In this document: piece after piece, positions 33,447 to 42,074 of the stretch | How the letters are laid out: the number at the start of each line of letters is the position of its first letter | Position numbering within the stretch: position 1 is the stretch's first letter | Assembly (NCBI RefSeq): GCF_003350535.1 | Contig: NZ_QQBB01000003.1 | Span: 310,001 to 374,000, forward strand | Length of the DNA stretch: 64,000 bases | Reading direction: 5' to 3' | DNA from: Microvirga subterranea | GTDB taxonomy: Bacteria > Pseudomonadota > Alphaproteobacteria > Rhizobiales > Beijerinckiaceae | Notes under the pieces: model-generated | Database searches by the model: none | The model's input: only the letters and a program-made list of their open reading frames with translations | What the model was told of the DNA's origin: nothing | Position numbers and translations under genes: made by a program

Positions 33447-33470
33447 AAAGGGCCGGTTTCCCGGCCCTTT
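33447..33470 (-). terminator. Terminator after the cationic secreted protein gene
   Basis: Stem AAAGGGCCGG/CCGGCCCTTT with a 4-base loop; on the minus strand it is followed by CGTTCTGTG after the stem's own T run. It is 22 bp beyond the stop codon of the gene at 33493. Confidence 0.7.
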
Positions 33471-33492
33471 GCATTGCGTTTTGGCGCGACGC

Positions 33493-34326
33493 TTACTGGT
33501 TGGGGCTCTGGGTCGAAGAGCCCGAGGAGCCGCCGTTCTGCTGGAGGCGCGTGTTCGTGTTCGACGAACCGCTGGTGTTGCCCGAACCGCTGCCGTTCAT
33601 CTCCATGCGGCTGCGGGTGTTCACCGAACCCGTCGATTCAGGGCTCGACGACCGCTGACGGGTGGAGACGTCCACGTCGTTGGAGCGCACGTTCGTACGA
33701 CGCTGCTCGACCGAGACGCCGACGCTCGGCGAGACGTCGCGGGTCTGGCGGACGCTGGTGCGGCGGGTCACGGAGACGCTCGGCTCGTTGACCTCCTCGT
33801 AGCGGCGCACGGTGCTGCGACGACGGATCTCCACCGGCTCTTCCACCACGTGATAGCGGCGCTTCTTGGTCACGACCTTGGTCGAGGGCTTCTTCTTCTT
33901 GACCACGACCTTCTTGGTCGACGGCTTCTTCTTGACGATCGTGCGGTGAACTTCCGTATCCGGCTCGTCATAAGTGGTCACAGTCCGGCGACGGCTGACG
34001 GAGACGCTTGGCTCCTCGATCTCGCGGACGGTGCGGGTGTTGCGGATCGAGACGCCGCTCCGCTCGCGGGTCTCGACGCCCACGCGGGCACCGCCTTCGA
34101 CGCGGGTGCGCACGTTCACGTCACCGCCCGAAGCCTGGCTGCGGACCGACGTGGTGGACCCGGTCGCGCCGACGGACTGGGAGCTGTTGCCGGACTGGGT
34201 CTTCAGGGTCGTGCTCGAACGCGAGGACGTGTCGGAGGCGGCGTTGGTGTTCGTGTTGGTCGACGGCTGAGCGAAGGCGGCCGTGCTCAGCAGCAGGGCC
34301 GCGGCCCCGAGCGCGATCTTCTTCAT
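33493..34326 (-). CDS. Secreted cationic low-complexity repeat protein
   Basis: A 277-residue protein with a signal peptide (MKKIALGAAALLLSTAAFAQ). The mature protein has an Asn/Ser/Thr-rich N-terminal part, a central Lys/Val block (residues about 132-155, KKKPSTK occurring twice) and Arg-rich flanks. A motif EPSVSVSRRRTV near 105 recurs as EPSVSVTRRTSV near 181, so two copies flank the Lys block. The C-terminus is Asn/Gly/Ser-rich. No enzyme motif. It is either a structural envelope protein or a nucleic-acid- or polyanion-binding one; unassigned. Its promoter gap carries two inverted repeats at 34433-34479. Confidence 0.75.
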   Translation of the reverse strand: MKKIALGAAALLLSTAAFAQPSTNTNTNAASDTSSRSSTTLKTQSGNSSQSVGATGSTTSVRSQASGGDVNVRTRVEGGARVGVETRERSGVSIRNTRTVREIEEPSVSVSRRRTVTTYDEPDTEVHRTIVKKKPSTKKVVVKKKKPSTKVVTKKRRYHVVEEPVEIRRRSTVRRYEEVNEPSVSVTRRTSVRQTRDVSPSVGVSVEQRRTNVRSNDVDVSTRQRSSSPESTGSVNTRSRMEMNGSGSGNTSGSSNTNTRLQQNGGSSGSSTQSPNQ

Positions 34327-34432
34327 GGTAACTTCTCCGTTACATCACAATGTGGGGATCAAACGCGCTTTACTGTACGTCGTTCCAATGGAGGCGGAGT
34401 TTTGCGGTAGCCGTCTTCTACGCGAAGACTTT

Positions 34433-34479
34433 CTGAATATTCATTCAGATTCGCTTTGCCTGAACGCGCGACGTTCAGG
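34433..34479. promoter_or_regulatory. Two inverted repeats upstream of a divergent gene pair
   Basis: CTGAAT-ATTC-ATTCAG (34433-34448) and CCTGAACG-CGCGA-CGTTCAGG (34459-34479) lie in the 223-bp gap between the cationic protein gene and an RTX gene. Both share a TGAA...TTCA core. They are candidate operator sites; no regulator is known. Confidence 0.4.
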
Positions 34480-34549
34480 TCATACACATCATGTTCACGA
34501 TTAGCCGCTTAGCATTCCATCACTTTGCAATTCTCTCCTGAGATCCTCC

Positions 34550-35434
34550 ATGGCCACTTTCACGGCTTTCAACACTGCCGGCGTCGGCTTCGACATGACC
34601 ACGACGGACAGCCTCGGCTGGACGTTCCTGGCGCCCAATCCGAACGTCACATCCGATCTCGTCTATGACGACGGGTTCCTCGCGATCTTCGACATCGACG
34701 GCAGCGCCCTCATCGACCGCTACAGCGCCACCTACTCGACCGACGGATATGACATCGTCGTCCACGACCTCGTCTACGAGGACGCGGGAGCAACCGTCCT
34801 GTCGATCACGGGCCTGAACCTGTACACGACCATCGACGATCTTGATGCGGATGCCTGGTTCGTGAGCCTCAATGGCGGCGACGACACGTTCTACGGCAAC
34901 GATTTCGACGACGTCGTCCGCGGAGGCTTCGGAAGCGACGTCGTCTTCGCGTATGACGGCGACGATATCGCGTACGGCGATGCCGGCCAGGACGATCTCT
35001 ATGGAGGTGCGGGCGACGACGATCTTTACGGCGGGTCCGGCCGGGACCTGCTCAATGGCGGTTCGGGCAGCGACTATTTGAGCGGCGGCGCCGACCTCGA
35101 CAGCCTGACGGGCGGCGGGGGCAAGGACTACTTCGTGTTCGACACACGGCCCTCGGCCAGTTCCGCGGACCGGATCACGGACTTCCTGGTCCGCGACGAC
35201 ACCATCATGCTGGACAACAGAGTGTTCACCAAGGTCGGCCGGGACGGTTGGCTGGCGGCAGGCGCCTTCACCACAGGCCCTGCGGCCAGGGACGCCTCCG
35301 ACCGCATCATCTACAACAGCAAGAACGGCGCTCTTCTGTACGACCCGGACGGCATTGGCGGCGCTCCTGCGGTCAAGTTCGCCCAGCTGAAAGCAGGTCT
35401 GGCTTTGACCAAGGCCGATTTCTACATCCTGTAG
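34550..35434 (+). CDS. RTX calcium-binding secreted protein (third copy)
   Basis: A 294-residue protein. Residues 1-105 form a non-repeat beta domain. RTX nonapeptides occupy about 107-190 (GGDDTFYGNDFDDVVRGGFG, AGDDDLYGGSGRDLLNGGSG). The C-terminal domain resembles the serralysin-type C-terminal part (DYFVFDTRPSASSADRITDF) and ends LTKADFYIL. No Sec signal, consistent with type I export. The CAGATCCTCC before ATG 34550 is a weak ribosome-binding site. It shares its tail with the RTX proteins at 21710 and 25533. Enzymatic domain: none seen. Confidence 0.9.
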   Translation: MATFTAFNTAGVGFDMTTTDSLGWTFLAPNPNVTSDLVYDDGFLAIFDIDGSALIDRYSATYSTDGYDIVVHDLVYEDAGATVLSITGLNLYTTIDDLDADAWFVSLNGGDDTFYGNDFDDVVRGGFGSDVVFAYDGDDIAYGDAGQDDLYGGAGDDDLYGGSGRDLLNGGSGSDYLSGGADLDSLTGGGGKDYFVFDTRPSASSADRITDFLVRDDTIMLDNRVFTKVGRDGWLAAGAFTTGPAARDASDRIIYNSKNGALLYDPDGIGGAPAVKFAQLKAGLALTKADFYIL

Positions 35435-35458
35435 AGCACGGCCATCCGCCGTATCTCG

Positions 35459-35484
35459 GCAGCCCCTTCCGGGGCTGCTTTCGT
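35459..35484 (+). terminator. Terminator after the third RTX gene
   Basis: GCAGCCCC-TTCC-GGGGCTGC stem-loop followed by TTTCGTTT. It lies 25 bp after the stop codon and is a good rho-independent terminator. Confidence 0.85.
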
Positions 35485-35699
35485 TTCGGGGACGCAAGTC
35501 TCGGAAGAACCTTGGCTTTTCCGGCCATGTGGTCAGCGCAGATCACGTTAACGGAGCCTTAAGGTGGCATGCTACTAAAGCATAACAGCCCTACAATATC
35601 ACCACTCCTCTTCGGCGGCGCACACCCCTATATGCTGCATTGCACACGCAAGAACAAAGACCTGCCGGCGAGAGGCCGGCTAACTGATAGGAGTCTCCG

Positions 35700-35855
35700 A
35701 TGTTCGTGTCTTACATTCTCTCTAAGGTCCGCGCCTACATGCGTTATCGCGACACCGTCCGCGAGCTGTCGCAGCTCTCCGACCGCGAGCTCGACGACCT
35801 GGGCATCTCCCGCTTCCAGATCGACAACATCGCTCGCCAGCACGCTGCCGCGTAA
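35700..35855 (+). CDS. DUF1127 protein (small Arg-rich family)
   Basis: A 51-residue protein missing from longer-ORF surveys: MFVSYILSKVRAYMRYRDTV followed by RELSQLSDRELDDLGISRFQ and IDNIARQHAAA. The RELSQLSDRELDDLGISR core is the DUF1127 signature. In alphaproteobacteria such short proteins act as RNA-binding or phosphate/nitrogen-related adaptors. TAGGAGTC precedes the ATG. A GCCGGC hairpin upstream and a terminator at 35883 delimit a single-gene transcript. Confidence 0.92.
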   Translation: MFVSYILSKVRAYMRYRDTVRELSQLSDRELDDLGISRFQIDNIARQHAAA

Positions 35856-35882
35856 ATCTCTGCTGCACCGCAGCAACCGCTT

Positions 35883-35912
35883 CGCCCGCCTCCTCGGCGG
35901 GCGTTTGCGTTT
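35883..35912 (+). terminator. Terminator after DUF1127 gene
   Basis: CGCCCGCC-TCCTC-GGCGGGCG stem followed by TTTGCGTTTG, 28 bp after the stop codon. Confidence 0.8.
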
Positions 35913-35994
35913 GTGGGCTTCGCCGCCTCCAGGCACGTCCTGCTTCATCAAAGCCTGTTGATTGCCGGGAGCGCTCTGGCATAAGCCGTTGCCC

Positions 35995-37428
35995 ATGAGC
36001 ACAGCGACATCGACCCTCGACCCCATCCACGTCATCGGCGGCGGCCTCGCCGGTTCCGAAGCTGCCTGGCAGATCGCCCAGGCGGGCGTTCCCGTTATCC
36101 TGCACGAGATGCGTCCCGTGCGCGGGACCGACGCCCACAAGACCGAAGGGCTGGCCGAGCTCGTCTGCTCGAACTCGTTCCGCTCGGACGACGCCGAGAG
36201 CAACGCGGTAGGCCTCCTGCACCAGGAGATGCGAAGCTTAAGCTCCCTGATCATGGCCAAGGGCGACGCGAACCAGGTTCCGGCCGGCGGTGCGCTCGCG
36301 GTGGACCGTGACGGCTTCTCGCAGGCCGTCACGGCGGCGCTCGAGGCCCATCCGCTCGTCACCATCGAGCGTGGCGAGATCGGGGGCCTGCCGCCGGAGG
36401 ACTGGTCCTCGGTGATCATCGCGACCGGCCCTCTGACCTCCCCGGCTCTGGCCGAGGCCATTTTGAGCCTGACCGGCGAGACCTCGCTCGCCTTCTTCGA
36501 CGCCATCGCACCGATCGTCTATCGCGATTCCATCAACATGGAGATCGCCTGGTACCAGTCCCGCTACGACAAGGTCGGCCCGGGCGGCACCGGCAAGGAC
36601 TACATCAACTGTCCCATGACCAGGGAGCAGTACGAGGCCTTCATCGACGCCCTGCTCGCCGGCGGAAAGACCGAGTTCAAGGATTGGGAGGCCGACACCC
36701 CCTATTTCGACGGCTGCCTGCCGATCGAGGTCATGGCCGAGCGGGGCCGCGAGACCCTGCGCCACGGGCCAATGAAGCCCGTGGGGCTGACCGATCCCAA
36801 CAACCCGACTGTCAAGCCCTATGCCATCGTCCAGCTGCGCCAGGACAATGCGCTCGGGACGCTCTTCAACATGGTCGGCTTCCAGACCAAGCTGAAATAC
36901 GGCGAGCAGGCCCAGGTCTTCCGCATGATCCCGGGCCTCGAGAACGCCGAGTTCGCGCGCCTCGGCGGCATTCACCGCAACACCTACCTGAACTCGCCCA
37001 AGCTGCTCGACCCTACCCTGCGCCTCAAGGCGATGCCGCGGATTCGCTTCGCCGGCCAGATCACGGGCTGCGAGGGTTATGTGGAGAGCGCCGCCGTCGG
37101 CCTGATGGCCGGTCGCTTCGCCGCGGCCGAGCGGCTCGGGCGGGCACCCGCGCCCCTGCCCTCCACCACCGCCATGGGCGCCCTGGTCAACCACATCACC
37201 GGCGGCCACATCGAGACCATCGACGAAGGTCCCCGCTCCTTCCAGCCGATGAACGTCAATTTCGGCCTGTTCCCGCCGATCGATTTCACCCCGAAATCCG
37301 AGGACGGCAAGCGCCTGCGCGGTCCAGCCAAGGCCCTGGCCAAGAAAAAGGCCCTGACGGACCGGGCCCGGTCCGATCTGGCCGCCTGGCTGTCGGGCAG
37401 CGCTGCCCTTGCGGCGGCGGCGGAATAG
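35995..37428 (+). CDS. trmFO: Methylenetetrahydrofolate-tRNA-(uracil-5-)-methyltransferase
   Basis: A flavoprotein that makes m5U54 in tRNA T-loops using methylene-THF as carbon donor. The 477-residue product has the FAD dinucleotide motif [16 protein letters not shown], the signature [17 protein letters not shown], then [32 protein letters not shown] and [22 protein letters not shown] 35995 (MSTATST) was chosen; the upstream 11 codons look non-coding. It is transcribed with the small exported-protein gene at 37461. This is the folate-dependent alternative to TrmA. Confidence 0.96.
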   Translation: MSTATSTLDPIHVIGGGLAGSEAAWQIAQAGVPVILHEMRPVRGTDAHKTEGLAELVCSNSFRSDDAESNAVGLLHQEMRSLSSLIMAKGDANQVPAGGALAVDRDGFSQAVTAALEAHPLVTIERGEIGGLPPEDWSSVIIATGPLTSPALAEAILSLTGETSLAFFDAIAPIVYRDSINMEIAWYQSRYDKVGPGGTGKDYINCPMTREQYEAFIDALLAGGKTEFKDWEADTPYFDGCLPIEVMAERGRETLRHGPMKPVGLTDPNNPTVKPYAIVQLRQDNALGTLFNMVGFQTKLKYGEQAQVFRMIPGLENAEFARLGGIHRNTYLNSPKLLDPTLRLKAMPRIRFAGQITGCEGYVESAAVGLMAGRFAAAERLGRAPAPLPSTTAMGALVNHITGGHIETIDEGPRSFQPMNVNFGLFPPIDFTPKSEDGKRLRGPAKALAKKKALTDRARSDLAAWLSGSAALAAAAE

Positions 37429-37460
37429 GGGTTCGCCCGATCTGGACCACGGAGCAGCGC

Positions 37461-37688
37461 ATGACCCGCATGGCGATCCTGACGGCCGTCCTGGCGCTCG
37501 CCGCGGCTTCTTTGGCGCAGGCCAGGGAGCCGCAGAAGCCGAGGCCCGAGTTGACCTGTTCGGCGAACGACACGCCCGAGCAGGAGGCCGAGAAGGAAAT
37601 CCGCTACGTGGTCGATGGCAAGGAGCACATCGAATACTGCGTGATGGGGAAGAAGCACGTCATCATCGACAGTGGCGACAACGGCTGA
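37461..37688 (+). CDS. Small exported protein of unknown function
   Basis: A 75-residue protein with a signal peptide (MTRMAILTAVLALAAASLAQ, AREP). The mature 50 residues have two Cys (LTCSANDT, EYCVMGKK) likely to form a disulphide, and a KEIRYVVDGKEHIEYCVM hairpin. GGAG six bases before ATG 37461. It follows trmFO by 32 bp and converges on the NDUFAF6-like gene. No family recognised. Confidence 0.7.
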   Translation: MTRMAILTAVLALAAASLAQAREPQKPRPELTCSANDTPEQEAEKEIRYVVDGKEHIEYCVMGKKHVIIDSGDNG

Positions 37689-37709
37689 CCGCCGGGATCG
37701 TGGAAGGCG

Positions 37710-38558
37710 CTAGAACGGCCCCCGCCAGAGGGCCCAGATCCGGCGCCACTGAGGCAGGTCGATTGCCGTCCGGAACGGGTCGTAGTCCTTCCGTTCCATT
37801 TGATTGAGATAGGGCTCCACCAGGGCCAGGGGCTGATAGGCCGGCGCGGCCTCCGTCGGGATCGTCGGGCGCAGCGTCCGGGCCTGATCGAGATGCCGGC
37901 GCGCGATGGCCCTGAGATCGGCGAGCGCCGCCTCGAGTCCCGGTCCGCCGCGGCCGGTTACGATGTCGTCGCGTACCACACCGTGCTTCTCGAGAATGTC
38001 GGCCGGGACGTAGACCTGGCCTTGGCGGGCGTGCCAGGGAAAGGCCCGAAGCAGCCCCGTGATCGCATAGGCGACGCCGCCATGGCCGGCCGCATCGGCG
38101 GAGCCGGGGTCGCGCCCCTGGGCCAGGACCATGCTGGACAGCCGGATCAGGCTGGAGGACGTTTCCCCGCAATAGCCCTCGAGGTCGTTCAGGCTCGGCA
38201 TCGGATCGTCGTAGAGATCGAACACCCGGGCGTCGATCAGGTCGACGAGGGCCTGCCGGGGCAGGCGGAACTTGACGATGGTGTCGTCGAGGGCGGCCGC
38301 GACCGGGTTGGCCCGCACGTCGCCCCTCGCCTCGCCCTGGAGCGCATCACGCCACCATTGCAGGCGGATCTCGCCGACGAGGGCTTCGCGCACGGCTTCG
38401 CGGATCCGCGCCACCTCGAAGTTGAAGGCATAGAGGGCGTAGAGATGCGGGCGTCGGTCGACCGGCGCATAGAGGCTTGCCCAGTAGCGGTCGGGATCTC
38501 CCTCGCGCACCAGGGACTCGCAATGGGCGAAGGCGAAGTTCGGATCGGTCTCGGCCAT
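37710..38558 (-). CDS. Squalene/phytoene synthase-family protein (NDUFAF6-like)
   Basis: A 282-residue protein of the trans-isoprenyl diphosphate synthase fold, with the region LYAPVDRRPHLYALYAFNFE, VGEIRLQWWRDALQ and ARVFDLYDDPMPSLNDLEGY. The Asp-rich metal motifs of true phytoene synthases (DxxxD) are not evident, as in the mitochondrial complex I assembly factor NDUFAF6. Neighbouring gene 38560 resembles NDUFAF3, making a role in complex I or membrane-protein assembly attractive. ATG 38558 was chosen because it follows the previous stop directly; the longer ORF upstream is antisense-like noise. Confidence 0.85.
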   Translation of the reverse strand: MAETDPNFAFAHCESLVREGDPDRYWASLYAPVDRRPHLYALYAFNFEVARIREAVREALVGEIRLQWWRDALQGEARGDVRANPVAAALDDTIVKFRLPRQALVDLIDARVFDLYDDPMPSLNDLEGYCGETSSSLIRLSSMVLAQGRDPGSADAAGHGGVAYAITGLLRAFPWHARQGQVYVPADILEKHGVVRDDIVTGRGGPGLEAALADLRAIARRHLDQARTLRPTIPTEAAPAYQPLALVEPYLNQMERKDYDPFRTAIDLPQWRRIWALWRGPF

Positions 38559-38559
38559 A

Positions 38560-38946
38560 TCAGGGCACGGCGATGAGGGCCGCACCGACACGGCGGTTCT
38601 CGGCCAGCAGGATGTTGTACGTGCGGGCGGCGGCGCCGGTCTGCATGACGTCCAGGCCGATCCGCGCCTCGCGGAAGCGCAGCCGCACCCGTTCCGGAAT
38701 GGCAGCCACGTCGACGCCCGTGCCAAGAAGGAGCAGCTCGAGGGCGTCTCCTTCGGCGAAAATCGGATCGAGGGTGCTGCCGGTCATCTCCGCCAGCGAG
38801 GTCACCGGCCACGCCCTGATGCCGGACGGCAGGACGAGGATCGAGCCGCGATGGGACATGTCCGCGAAGCGAAAGCCGCCATTGCCGTAGGCGTCGATGG
38901 GGAATCGTCCGGGGACGAATCCGTCGTAGAGGCGGCCCTCAGACAT
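38560..38946 (-). CDS. Mth938-like/NDUFAF3-like protein (DUF498)
   Basis: A 128-residue protein of the DUF498 (Mth938) fold: HRGSILVLPSGIRAWPVTSL, then LTPIFAEGD-like EGDALELLLLGTG and NILLAENRRVGAALIAVP. Its eukaryotic homologue NDUFAF3 assists complex I assembly. It starts 4 bp after the secF stop and ends one base before the NDUFAF6-like gene, so it is tightly coupled to both. Gene linkage with secDF has been noted in relatives. Biochemical activity unknown. Confidence 0.9.
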   Translation of the reverse strand: MSEGRLYDGFVPGRFPIDAYGNGGFRFADMSHRGSILVLPSGIRAWPVTSLAEMTGSTLDPIFAEGDALELLLLGTGVDVAAIPERVRLRFREARIGLDVMQTGAAARTYNILLAENRRVGAALIAVP

Positions 38947-38950
38947 GCCC

Positions 38951-39889
38951 TTACTCCGCTGCGGCGACCTTGCCCTCCGGCACCTTGGCGGCTTCCGAGC
39001 TGCGCAGGCCGATATAGATCAGCATCGGCGACGAAATGCAGATCGCCGAATAGGTGCAGATCACGACCCCGTAGAGCATCACCTGGGCGAAGCCCTCGAT
39101 CGCGCGCCCGCCGAACAGCACCAGCGCCAGCAGGGACAGAGCCGTGGTCACGGCCGTCATGATCGTGCGGGACATGGTGTGGTTGATCGAGAGATTCAAC
39201 AGCTCCTCGGTCGGCATCGTCTTGTAGCGGCGCATGAGTTCGCGGGTACGGTCGAACACGACGACGGTCTCGTTGAGCGAATAGCCGACGATGGTGAGGA
39301 TCGCAGCGATCGAGGTCATGTTGAACTCGTGCCGGGTGATCACGAAGAAGCCGACCGTGAGCACGATGTCGTGCATCGTGCCGATGATGGACGCGATGGC
39401 GAGCTCACGCTCGAACCGGAACCAGAGATAGAGCAGCACCGCCAGGACCGAGAGCACGATGCCGATCGTTCCCGACTGGACAAGCTCGTTGGAGACGCGC
39501 GGCCCCACCGTCTCGACGCGCTGGAAGTCGAACTGGCTGCCGAAGGTGTCACGCGCCTTCTGCACCACCGCGCTCTGCGCCGCCTCGCCGCCCGACTGGA
39601 TCGGGAAGCGAAGGGACACGCCGCCCGCATTGCCGAATTCCTGCACCTCGACCTCGCCGAAGCCGAAGCCCTCGGCGGTCTGGCGCACGGCGCCGACGTC
39701 GACCTGCCCGGTCTTCGACTGCAGCTCCATGAGCGTGCCGCCCTTGAAGTCGATGCCGAAGTTCAGCCCGACGGTCGAGAGCATGATCACGGCCAGGATC
39801 GAGATGATCGCCGACAGCGGGAATGAGAAGCGCCGCAAGCGCATGAAGTCGAAGTGGGAGTTCTCGGGCCAGAGACGGATGAGGCGCAC
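38951..39889 (-). CDS. secF: Protein translocase subunit SecF
   Basis: A 312-residue membrane subunit of the SecDF complex, which uses proton motive force to aid the SecYEG translocon. It has an N-terminal membrane helix (LSAIISILAVIMLSTVGLNF), GIDFKGGTLMELQ, a periplasmic domain, and a five-helix membrane block with the family motif FVITRHEFNMTSIAAILTIV, GYSLNETVVVFDR and TRTIMTAVTTALSLLALV. The start ATG 39889 lies 12 bp after secD's stop codon. Lies between secD and the NDUFAF3-like gene. Confidence 0.97.
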   Translation of the reverse strand: MRLIRLWPENSHFDFMRLRRFSFPLSAIISILAVIMLSTVGLNFGIDFKGGTLMELQSKTGQVDVGAVRQTAEGFGFGEVEVQEFGNAGGVSLRFPIQSGGEAAQSAVVQKARDTFGSQFDFQRVETVGPRVSNELVQSGTIGIVLSVLAVLLYLWFRFERELAIASIIGTMHDIVLTVGFFVITRHEFNMTSIAAILTIVGYSLNETVVVFDRTRELMRRYKTMPTEELLNLSINHTMSRTIMTAVTTALSLLALVLFGGRAIEGFAQVMLYGVVICTYSAICISSPMLIYIGLRSSEAAKVPEGKVAAAE

Positions 39890-39901
39890 GACAACAACTC
39901 C

Positions 39902-41509
39902 TTAGAACGGAAGAACTTTGGGGCGCATCCACTTGTACCAGAGCGCGATCATCATGCGCGTCAGGGTCACGGCGGTGATCACCGTCGTCAGGATGCCGAG
40001 AAGGAACACCACCGCGAAGCCGCGCACCGGTCCCGATCCGAGGAAGAACAGGATGAGGGCGGCGATCGCCATGGTGCTGTTGGAGTCCACGATGGTCGCG
40101 AAGGCGCGCTCGAAGCCCGCCTGGACGCCGGACACGATCGACCGGCCCGACCTGACCTCCTCGCGGATGCGCTCGTAGATCAGCACGTTCGAGTCGACCG
40201 CCGTGCCGATGGTGAGCACGATGCCGGCGATGCCCGGCAGGGTCAGGGTCGCCTCGAGCACCGACATGAGGCCGAAGATCAGGCCCACGTGGACGAGCAG
40301 CGCGATGTTCGCGATCAGGCCGAAGATCCCGTAGGTGGCGAACATGAAGATGACGACGAAGATGGTGGCCACGTAGGTGGCCATCTTGCCGGCCTGGATC
40401 GAATCCTGGCCGAGGCCCGGACCGACGGTCCGCTCCTCGACAATGGTCAGCTTGGCCGGCAGGGCGCCGGCGCGCAGGAGCACCGCGAGGTCGTTCGCCT
40501 GCTGGACCGAAAAGCGGCCGGAGATCTGGCCCGCGCCGCCCGTGATGGCGGACTGGATGGTGGGCGCCGAGATGACCTCGTTGTCCAGCACGATGGCGAG
40601 CGGCCGGCCGATATTCTCGGTGGTCGCCTGGCCGAAGCGCTGGGCGCCGCGGATGTTGAAGCGGAAGTTGACGATGGGCTCGTTGGTGCGGCTGTCGAAG
40701 GCCGGCTGCGCATCGACGAGATCGCCGCCCTCGACGATGACCTGGCGCTCCACGGGCACGCGCTGGCCGCCCGCGTCCTTGGAGGGAAGCATGTCCACGT
40801 CGGCGGCGCCCTGCTGGCCCAGCAGGCGGAATTCGAGCTTGGCGGTGCGGCCGAGGATTTCCTTCAGGCGCTGCGGATCCTGGAGGCCCGGCACCTGGAC
40901 GAGAATACGGTCGACGCCCTGACGCTGGATGTTCGGCTCGGTCGTGCCGAGCGCATCGACGCGGCGGCGCAGCACTTCGATGGCCTGGTCGACGGCGCGG
41001 CGGACCTTCTCGTTCACGCCGGCTTCCGTATAGGTCAGGGTGATCAACCCGTCGGGAGTCGTGTCCACGAGAATGTCGCGGTTCCCCGATTGGCCGATCA
41101 CCGCATTACCGATGGGCTGCGACAGCTCGCGCAGCTTGGGCAGGATGCGCTCCCGGTCGGCGGCATCGGGCACCCGGATCTGGGCCCCCCGCTGGGTGAG
41201 CTGGATGCCTCCCTGGGGGGCGACCCGGGTCTCGCGCAGCACGCGACGGATGTCGTCGCGCAGCTGCGTGGTCTGGGTGCGCAGCAGGTCGGGCACGTCG
41301 ACCTCGAGGAGGACGTGCGACCCGCCCTGAAGATCGAGGCCGAGGACGATGGCGCGGGACGGGATGACCCACGACGGCACCCAGCTCGGCAGAGAGCTCC
41401 GGAAAGCCTCGCGCTGCTCGCGGCTCATCATGCTCGGAACCGCGAGAAGCAGACCGATCACGATGATTGCCATGGTGGCGATGATCTTGGACCTCGAGTA
41501 GCGCAGCAT
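39902..41509 (-). CDS. secD: Protein translocase subunit SecD
   Basis: A 535-residue partner of SecF. Features: an N-terminal helix (KIIATMAIIVIGLLLAVPSM), the motif LGLDLQGGSHVLLEVD, a large periplasmic P1 domain, and the six-helix C-terminal block with LALVLDNEVISAP-type and GTAVDSNVLIYERIREE signatures, in which the Asp is proton-relay relevant. ATG 41509 follows the yajC stop by 38 bp. The yajC-secD-secF order is as in most bacteria. Confidence 0.97.
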   Translation of the reverse strand: MLRYSRSKIIATMAIIVIGLLLAVPSMMSREQREAFRSSLPSWVPSWVIPSRAIVLGLDLQGGSHVLLEVDVPDLLRTQTTQLRDDIRRVLRETRVAPQGGIQLTQRGAQIRVPDAADRERILPKLRELSQPIGNAVIGQSGNRDILVDTTPDGLITLTYTEAGVNEKVRRAVDQAIEVLRRRVDALGTTEPNIQRQGVDRILVQVPGLQDPQRLKEILGRTAKLEFRLLGQQGAADVDMLPSKDAGGQRVPVERQVIVEGGDLVDAQPAFDSRTNEPIVNFRFNIRGAQRFGQATTENIGRPLAIVLDNEVISAPTIQSAITGGAGQISGRFSVQQANDLAVLLRAGALPAKLTIVEERTVGPGLGQDSIQAGKMATYVATIFVVIFMFATYGIFGLIANIALLVHVGLIFGLMSVLEATLTLPGIAGIVLTIGTAVDSNVLIYERIREEVRSGRSIVSGVQAGFERAFATIVDSNSTMAIAALILFFLGSGPVRGFAVVFLLGILTTVITAVTLTRMMIALWYKWMRPKVLPF

Positions 41510-41547
41510 CGTCGACTAAACCTCTTCTGGGAGACGCGTCGGCCGTC

Positions 41548-41892
41548 TTAGGCCTTGACCGGCTCGCCCTTGGCGCGGACCTCGGCGATCATGGCGCGGG
41601 CGACCTTCACCTTCACGCCCTCCGAGATCTCGATCTCGATATCGGCCGAATCCTCGAGAACCTTCGTGACCTTCCCGATGATGCCGCCGGACGTGACCAC
41701 CGTGTCGCCACGGCGGACGTTCTTGATCATCTCCTGGTGCGTCTTCACCCGCTTCTGCTGAGGACGGATGATCAGGAACCACATGATGACGAAAATGAGG
41801 ATGAACGGAACGAATTGCAGAATCATATCCGTTCCCCCAGCGGCGGGGGCCCCTTGCGCGAAGGCGGGCGAAATGAACAAGCGGCTCTCCAT
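41548..41892 (-). CDS. yajC: Preprotein translocase subunit YajC
   Basis: A 114-residue single-pass membrane protein. The helix is MILQFVPFILIFVIMWFLII and is followed by RPQQKRVKTHQEMIKNVRRG and VVTSGGIIGKVTKV, the YajC core. YajC joins SecDF and YidC in the holotranslocon. ATG 41892 (MESRLFISPAFAQ) was chosen although this implies an N-terminal extension of about 20 residues before the helix; a later ATG 20 codons on is also possible. Divergent from the DUF815 gene. Confidence 0.94.
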   Translation of the reverse strand: MESRLFISPAFAQGAPAAGGTDMILQFVPFILIFVIMWFLIIRPQQKRVKTHQEMIKNVRRGDTVVTSGGIIGKVTKVLEDSADIEIEISEGVKVKVARAMIAEVRAKGEPVKA

Positions 41893-42074
41893 GGATAAAG
41901 GCGCGAGGCAGGCGCCGAAAAACGCCCACCCGCGCCGTGCGGTGTAAGAAGCGGGGCGGACTATACCCATCGACTCCACGAAATCAATGAAGTTGCGGGG
42001 ATTTCCAAAGCCCCTCTCCATGGACGCCCTCCGCCTTCCGCGCTAAGCAGCCCCGTCACGGGTTGCAGAACGTC

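Noticed and set aside
39854..41551. Plus-strand frame across secD
   Set aside because: His/Asp/Arg-rich antisense shadow; secD matches its family throughout.
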